From: Marmoricola sp. URHB0036
GTDB taxonomy: Bacteria; Actinomycetota; Actinomycetes; Propionibacteriales; Nocardioidaceae
Assembly (NCBI RefSeq): GCF_000426045.1
Contig: NZ_AUEP01000014.1
Location: 111,044 to 175,043, forward strand
Reading direction: 5' to 3'
DNA: 64,000 nucleotides
In this document: one piece after another, positions 60,138 through 64,000 of the stretch
Position numbering within the stretch: the first letter of the stretch is position 1
How the letters are laid out: each line of letters starts with the position of its first letter
Notes under the pieces: generated by a model
Told to the model about the DNA's origin: nothing
Databases searched by the model: none
What the model saw: the letters and a program-made list of their open reading frames with translations, nothing else
Translations under genes and position numbers: made by a program

Positions 60138-61555
60138 GCTCTGGTGTCTCCCCGTCCCAGGCCGCTGAGTCCCTGACGGGGGCCAGCCCCACGCCGTACT
60201 GGCTCGACGACCCGGAGCGTCCTGCCGCGCTGCCCGGGCTGGGCCAGCTCGAAGGGCCTGACTCTGCGGACCTCGTCGTCGTCGGGGGCGGGTACTTCGG
60301 ACTCTGGACCGCACTGCTCGCCAAGGAGCGCGATCCCGACCGTTCGGTGCTGCTGCTCGAAGGCGAAACGTGTGGGCACGCGGCCAGTGGGCGCAACGGC
60401 GGGTTCTGCGAGGCGAGCCTGACCCACGGCTTCGGCAACGGGCTCGCGCGCTGGCCGGCTGAGCTCGACCAGATGCTCGAGATGGGCCGGGAGAACCTCG
60501 ACGGCATCGAGCGGACCATCCAGGAGCAGGGCATCGACTGCGACTTCGTGCGCGCCGGCTCGTTCGCGGTGGCGACGCAGGACCACCAGGTCGCGCCGCT
60601 GCGGGAGGAGTACGACGAGACCCGGGCGCATGGGATGGCCACGACCTGGCTCCCCGCCGACTCGTTGCGCGAGCGGGTCGACTCGCCGACCTTCCTGGCC
60701 GGCATGCACGACCCGGACGCCGCGATCCTCGAGCCGGCCCGGTTGGCGTGGGGACTGCGCGACGCCTGCCTGCGCGCCGGCGTACGCATCGCCGAGCAGA
60801 CGCCGATCACCTCCCTGGCTCGAGCGGGGTCCGGGGTCGCCGTACACGCACGGGACGAGCGGGTCCAGGCCCAGCGCGTCGTGCTCGCCACCAACGCGTA
60901 CCCGTCCCTGCTGCGCCGGCTGCGGCTGATGACGGTGCCGGTCTACGACTACGCGCTGATGACCGAGCCGCTGACACCCGGGCAGCGGGCCTCGATCGGC
61001 TGGGAGGGTCGCGAGGGCATCGGCGACGCCGGCAACCAGTTCCACTACTTCCGCACCACCCGCGACGGCCGCATCCTGTGGGGCGGGTACGACGCGATCT
61101 ACCACTACGCCAGCGGGATCTCGGCGGAGTACGACGAGCGCCCGGAGACCTTCGAGGTCCTGGCCGAGCACTTCTTCGCGACCTTCCCGCAGCTCTCCGG
61201 GCTCAGGTTCACCCACGCCTGGGGTGGCGTCATCGACACCTGCACCCGCTTCGCCGCCTTCTACGGGACCGCGATGGCCGGTCGCGTCGGCTACGCCCTC
61301 GGCTTCACCGGACTCGGTGTGAGCGCGACCCGGTTCGCCGGGGACGTGGTGCTCGACCTGCTCGCCGGCCAGGACACCCCGCGGACCCGCCTCGAGATGG
61401 TCCGCAAGAAGCCGGTCCCGTTCCCGCCCGAGCCCATCCGCTGGGCCGGCATCGAGGCCACCCGCCGCTCCCTGGCCCGCGCGGACGCCAACGGTGGCCG
61501 GGAGAACCTCTGGCTCAAGGCGATGGACAAGCTGGGGCTGGGCTTCGACTCGTAG
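60134..61555 (+). CDS. FAD-dependent amine oxidoreductase, PuuB-like, paralogue 2
   Basis: This is a 473-residue DAO-family enzyme. The FAD motif is LVVVGGGYFGLWTALLA (about 47-63), followed by GHAASGRNGGFCEASL (about 81-96). The C-terminal region has FTHAWGGVIDTCTRF and GFTGLGVSATRFAGDVVLDLL. It is homologous to the oxidase at 54019, but only distantly. It probably oxidises the imported amine or its gamma-glutamyl derivative. The GTG overlaps the potC stop, so uptake and oxidation are cotranslated. Confidence 0.86.
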   Translation: MSSGVSPSQAAESLTGASPTPYWLDDPERPAALPGLGQLEGPDSADLVVVGGGYFGLWTALLAKERDPDRSVLLLEGETCGHAASGRNGGFCEASLTHGFGNGLARWPAELDQMLEMGRENLDGIERTIQEQGIDCDFVRAGSFAVATQDHQVAPLREEYDETRAHGMATTWLPADSLRERVDSPTFLAGMHDPDAAILEPARLAWGLRDACLRAGVRIAEQTPITSLARAGSGVAVHARDERVQAQRVVLATNAYPSLLRRLRLMTVPVYDYALMTEPLTPGQRASIGWEGREGIGDAGNQFHYFRTTRDGRILWGGYDAIYHYASGISAEYDERPETFEVLAEHFFATFPQLSGLRFTHAWGGVIDTCTRFAAFYGTAMAGRVGYALGFTGLGVSATRFAGDVVLDLLAGQDTPRTRLEMVRKKPVPFPPEPIRWAGIEATRRSLARADANGGRENLWLKAMDKLGLGFDS

Positions 61556-61947
61556 GCGGGCGTTCGTGGGTGGGAGGAAGACGCTCCGGATCGCGGCATG
61601 TGAGTGCGCTTCGACCTCCCTCCTGCAACGATCACGTCGTGACAGTCGAGACTGTTGGGGCCATCGCGAGAAGAGCGCGTGACTGGGTGAGATGCGGAGG
61701 CAAGGCCTTGCGTGCGCCAGCAGATCGGGCACTAGGAAGCGCGTAGTCGCTCGGCTTCTCGTCATCGCGCTGCTCGTGTTTCCGGTAGCGGGATGGCTGG
61801 GCTATCTCGTTACGAAGAGCGCGGTCGGCCCGTTTGTGGGCAACCTCGTGCGGTCTACCCCGCGCGCACGATTCCTCTGTTGTCATGGCCGCGGAGAGAG
61901 CATCCTGAACACATCCCAGCATCCCGGGCGGTGGCTAGGGAGGGGCG
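61556..61947 (+). other. 392-bp gene-poor interval with a doubtful small membrane ORF
   Basis: No convincing gene lies here. A frame at 61692-62063 encodes a basic start and one hydrophobic stretch (ARLLVIALLVFPVAGWLGYL), then low-complexity sequence overlapping the next gene. It lacks a clear ribosome site and may be a decayed gene. The base composition is less GC-biased than upstream. No hairpin was found after the polyamine operon. Confidence 0.4.
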
Positions 61948-63246
61948 ATGGATGGCGTCGAGCAGGCACCCGACGAGGAGCAGTTGCGCGAGCTCTGCCG
62001 AAGGCACCGCACGTCCCTGTTCTGGGCATCTATCTGGGATGGGGTTCCGTCCGACTTCTCTGACAACAGCACCAGCGCACGACTTGGGGTGTTGGACCGC
62101 GCACGGATGTGCGACCACTGCCGCTCGCTGAACGGCCTGAGCCCCTTGTCGCTTCCTGCGACGAGGAGCCTCACACCTGCCGGATCGCACCGCCTCGAGA
62201 CGCCAACGCCGGGGGCACCCGAAGCACCCGAAGGCTCGTTGGCGCTCGTGCTTGCGTGCGGCCTCCTCGCGGCAGTTGCGGCCGCGACGGCCCACGCGAC
62301 GTTCGTCGTGCGAACCGAGTACGAGTTCGGATGGACCGCGGCCATCCTGGGGGCGGCCGTGGGGGTGTCGGTGCGGCTGGCCAGGTCCGGGTTGCACAGG
62401 ATCTGGCTCCAGGTGATTGCGGTCGTCTTCACGTTGGCCAGCCTGCTGCTCTCCGACTACATCGTCGTGCGCTACGCCGACTTCCAGAGCTTCCGCGACG
62501 ATCCCGTCGGCCTGCTGTTCTGGGGCTTGTCGCTGCTGATCGCTTGGCAGTCCGCCGGTCGGGGCGCACCCGAGGAGCCGAAGCTGCAGCCCTACCCGCG
62601 CCCGGCCGCAGCTCGCTCCCCTGTCAGGCCCTGGGAAGCCGACCACGTCGACGCCAACACCGGCACCGACACCGGGTCCGGTGAGCCGCCCAGGTCTGCG
62701 CCCAGCCCACGCGTGTCCGAGGAACCCCGGCCCACCTACGGTTTCGGCGCCGCGACCGGCGACCCGGGCAAGGAGCAGCAACCGGAGACGTCTGCGGTGC
62801 GGGCGTCCGCAGTCGTGTGCGTCATAGCCCTCGTGGTGACCGGCGCCTCGATGGCGCTGCTGCACAAGTGGACCCCCGTCGGGCAGGGCCTGGTCGAGTA
62901 CAGCGACCTGCACGTCGGCGACTGCGTGCGCGACATGGAACCTGACAGCGCAGTGCGAGTCGACGTCGTCGACTGTGCATCGGTGCCGCACACCGATGAG
63001 GTGTACGCGACGTTCACGCTGCCGCGCCACGACTGGCCTGGGGAGTCGACGGTCGAACAACTGGCCTGGGAGGGCTGCGACAACGCGTACAGGGGATACG
63101 TCGGATCCACGCTCGTCGCAACCAACCTCGATGAGTCCATGTTCTCTCCAATCAAGGACGCCTGGCCCGAGGACCGCGTGGTCGTGTGCACCGTCTCCGA
63201 CGGTTCGGGAGCGACCCTCGGGTCGCTGCGCAGCACGAAGCGTTGA
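61948..63246 (+). CDS. Septum-formation-domain membrane protein
   Basis: This is a 432-residue protein. The N-terminal hydrophilic part has CDHC (about 55-58). Three to four membrane segments lie at about 98-200. A Pro/Ser-rich linker is followed by one more helix (about 288-308) and a C-terminal extracytoplasmic domain. That domain resembles Septum_form: VGDCVRDMEPDSAVRVDVVDC (about 326-346), then SVPHTDEVYATFTLP and a Trp/Cys-containing end with two further Cys. Extracellular Cys pairs may be disulfides. The ATG has AGGGAGGGG upstream. The exact function is unknown. Confidence 0.68.
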   Translation: MDGVEQAPDEEQLRELCRRHRTSLFWASIWDGVPSDFSDNSTSARLGVLDRARMCDHCRSLNGLSPLSLPATRSLTPAGSHRLETPTPGAPEAPEGSLALVLACGLLAAVAAATAHATFVVRTEYEFGWTAAILGAAVGVSVRLARSGLHRIWLQVIAVVFTLASLLLSDYIVVRYADFQSFRDDPVGLLFWGLSLLIAWQSAGRGAPEEPKLQPYPRPAAARSPVRPWEADHVDANTGTDTGSGEPPRSAPSPRVSEEPRPTYGFGAATGDPGKEQQPETSAVRASAVVCVIALVVTGASMALLHKWTPVGQGLVEYSDLHVGDCVRDMEPDSAVRVDVVDCASVPHTDEVYATFTLPRHDWPGESTVEQLAWEGCDNAYRGYVGSTLVATNLDESMFSPIKDAWPEDRVVVCTVSDGSGATLGSLRSTKR

Positions 63247-63599
63247 CCGTGCCGAAAAGGTTCGTGAACGGCGCACCCACCTGGCTCGGCCGGACTCGGC
63301 ACGAACTCGGCACGGGCGCCTATTGGTCGGATGGGTGCTTGCCTGACGGCGCCCCAACGATGCGCGTTCAGCACCCTCACCCGCGGAGGCTCTGTGCGGC
63401 CGTTGTCGGGGGCCTAACCGGAGACTCTCGTGGGCCCGTCCGGCTACGGGCGCCAAAGGGACGGTCGCCATGACGCGGCCACGGACGAGGTGCTTCTGAG
63501 TTCCTTGCTGGGTCTCGCCTTCCGCAAGAAGGGATGAGCCCGCGTCCGAACATCGGCAGATGAGTGCACTTCGCTCAGCACCAGTAGGGACGCCCCTGC
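63247..63599. other. 353-bp interval without a supported gene
   Basis: Only short overlapping frames with no family resemblance or ribosome sites are present. A tandem ACTCGGCACG(A/G) repeat lies near 63294-63318. Nothing else is recognisable. It separates the septum-domain gene from the convergent HNH gene. Confidence 0.5.
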
Positions 63600-64000
63600 T
63601 CACGTCCTCCTGTGGAAGGTGACGGTGCCGTTGGGGTGGTGTTGGTGGGTGTAGGCGGGGTCGTGGATGCGTCGGTGGTGGTGGCCGCAGAGGAGTCGGC
63701 CGTCGTGGAGGTCGGTGTGGCCGCCGTGTGCCCAGGGGGTGTTGTGGTGGGCGTGGCAGATGGCGGGTGGGCGGTCGCAGTGCTGGGCGGTGCAGCCTTG
63801 GTCTCTGATGGCCATGGCGATGCGTTGGGCACGTGAGTAGGTGCGGCGGGTGCGGCCGAGGTCGAGGACTTCGGATCTGCCGCCGAGGACGGCGGGGATG
63901 AGGCTTGCGGTGCAGGCCAGGCGTCGGGCCTGGGCGGCGGTGATGTGTCCGCCGGTGTCGAGCCTGCAGACTCCGGCGGCGTGGAGGTCGGCGAGGAGCT
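63600..64000 (-). CDS. DUF222/HNH endonuclease-like protein, 3' part only
   Basis: The last 132 residues are visible and the gene continues beyond the window. RRLACTASLIPAVLGG is the end of the DUF222 domain. The HNH nuclease core then reads CTAQHCDRPPAICHAHH, WAHGGHTDLHDGRLLCGHHH. DUF222/HNH proteins are multicopy in actinobacteria, and their sites are often near mobile or variable regions; their function is unproven. The frame ends TVTFHRRT. Codon third positions are nearly all C/G, and direct ACC/CAC runs make several spurious frames. Confidence 0.85.
   Translation of the reverse strand, partial: LLADLHAAGVCRLDTGGHITAAQARRLACTASLIPAVLGGRSEVLDLGRTRRTYSRAQRIAMAIRDQGCTAQHCDRPPAICHAHHNTPWAHGGHTDLHDGRLLCGHHHRRIHDPAYTHQHHPNGTVTFHRRT

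Noticed and set aside
61692..62063. 123-codon membrane-peptide gene
   Set aside because: Only one hydrophobic stretch, no ribosome site, and its second half overlaps a better-supported gene; kept only as a possible remnant.
63575..63836. Small Thr/Pro-, His- or Val/Gly-rich proteins at the right edge
   Set aside because: They are alternate frames or the antisense strand of the DUF222/HNH gene or an internal start within it.

Overview
The window is about 70 % GC, with NNC/NNG codon use, many GTG/TTG starts and tightly packed genes. Actinobacterial marker families occur throughout: SepH, SsgB, DUF4193, DUF3093, DUF3710, DUF3159, the CeoB/CeoC pair, a C-terminally Cys-rich ferrochelatase, and a DUF222/HNH protein. 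The gene set fits a Nocardioides-like member of the Propionibacteriales. The genus is an inference; no rRNA or tRNA gene is present to fix it.

Layout. 1-3.1 kb: a two-domain acyl-CoA reductase-like SDR (cut by the left edge) downstream of the divisome protein SepH. 3.1-8.3 kb: TRIC channel, methyltransferase, sugar-lactone oxidase, MFS exporter and ferrochelatase. 8.3-20.1 kb: a block with the gene order and relative orientations, as I recall them, of M. tuberculosis Rv2701c-Rv2689c: suhB-type phosphatase, DUF4193, DUF3093, dut, DUF3710, OB-fold, DUF3159, ceoC/ceoB, APC permease, TrmA-type methyltransferase. A DUF4235 gene, an SRPBCC gene and a membrane LtaS-like sulfatase are interleaved. 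20.1-27.2 kb: SDR, aldo/keto reductase, aconitase and a PAS sensor kinase. 27.2-29.8 kb: a thiamine-flavoured operon (thiamine-binding protein, GNAT, YjbQ, TauE, XdhC-C). 29.8-34.1 kb: an ECF42-type sigma factor with its YCII/DGPF partner, ssgB, a small SOS-box-preceded gene, NUDIX and SMP-30. 34.1-39.1 kb: dxs, a lipoprotein metallopeptidase, an AlkD-like protein and PAC2. 39.2-44.6 kb: lipid genes tesB, htdX, fabG4, fadA2 and a TetR regulator. 44.7-48.5 kb: LigB and AlkA DNA repair genes and an SCP2 protein. 48.5-53.4 kb: gamma-glutamyltransferase, a CMD protein, an SDR and an acyl-CoA ligase. 53.4-61.6 kb: a polyamine uptake/oxidation locus with two Lrp/AsnC regulators, two FAD amine oxidases and a PotDABC transporter. 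61.6-64 kb: a looser end with a septum-formation-domain protein and the 3' end of a DUF222/HNH gene.

Between genes, recurrent signals stand out. At least a dozen genes have TANNNT 6-8 nt before the start codon, the hallmark of leaderless transcripts. Long perfect palindromes lie between several convergent gene pairs. Two copies of an intergenic element share a core but have different arms, partly self-complementary within each copy. Candidate operators lie upstream of the acyl-CoA reductase, an SDR, aconitase, the TetR/fadA2 locus and the polyamine locus. An actinobacterial SOS box precedes an uncharacterised gene, and an ECF42-like promoter precedes the DGPF gene. No CRISPR array, insertion sequence, prophage, tRNA or rRNA gene was seen.
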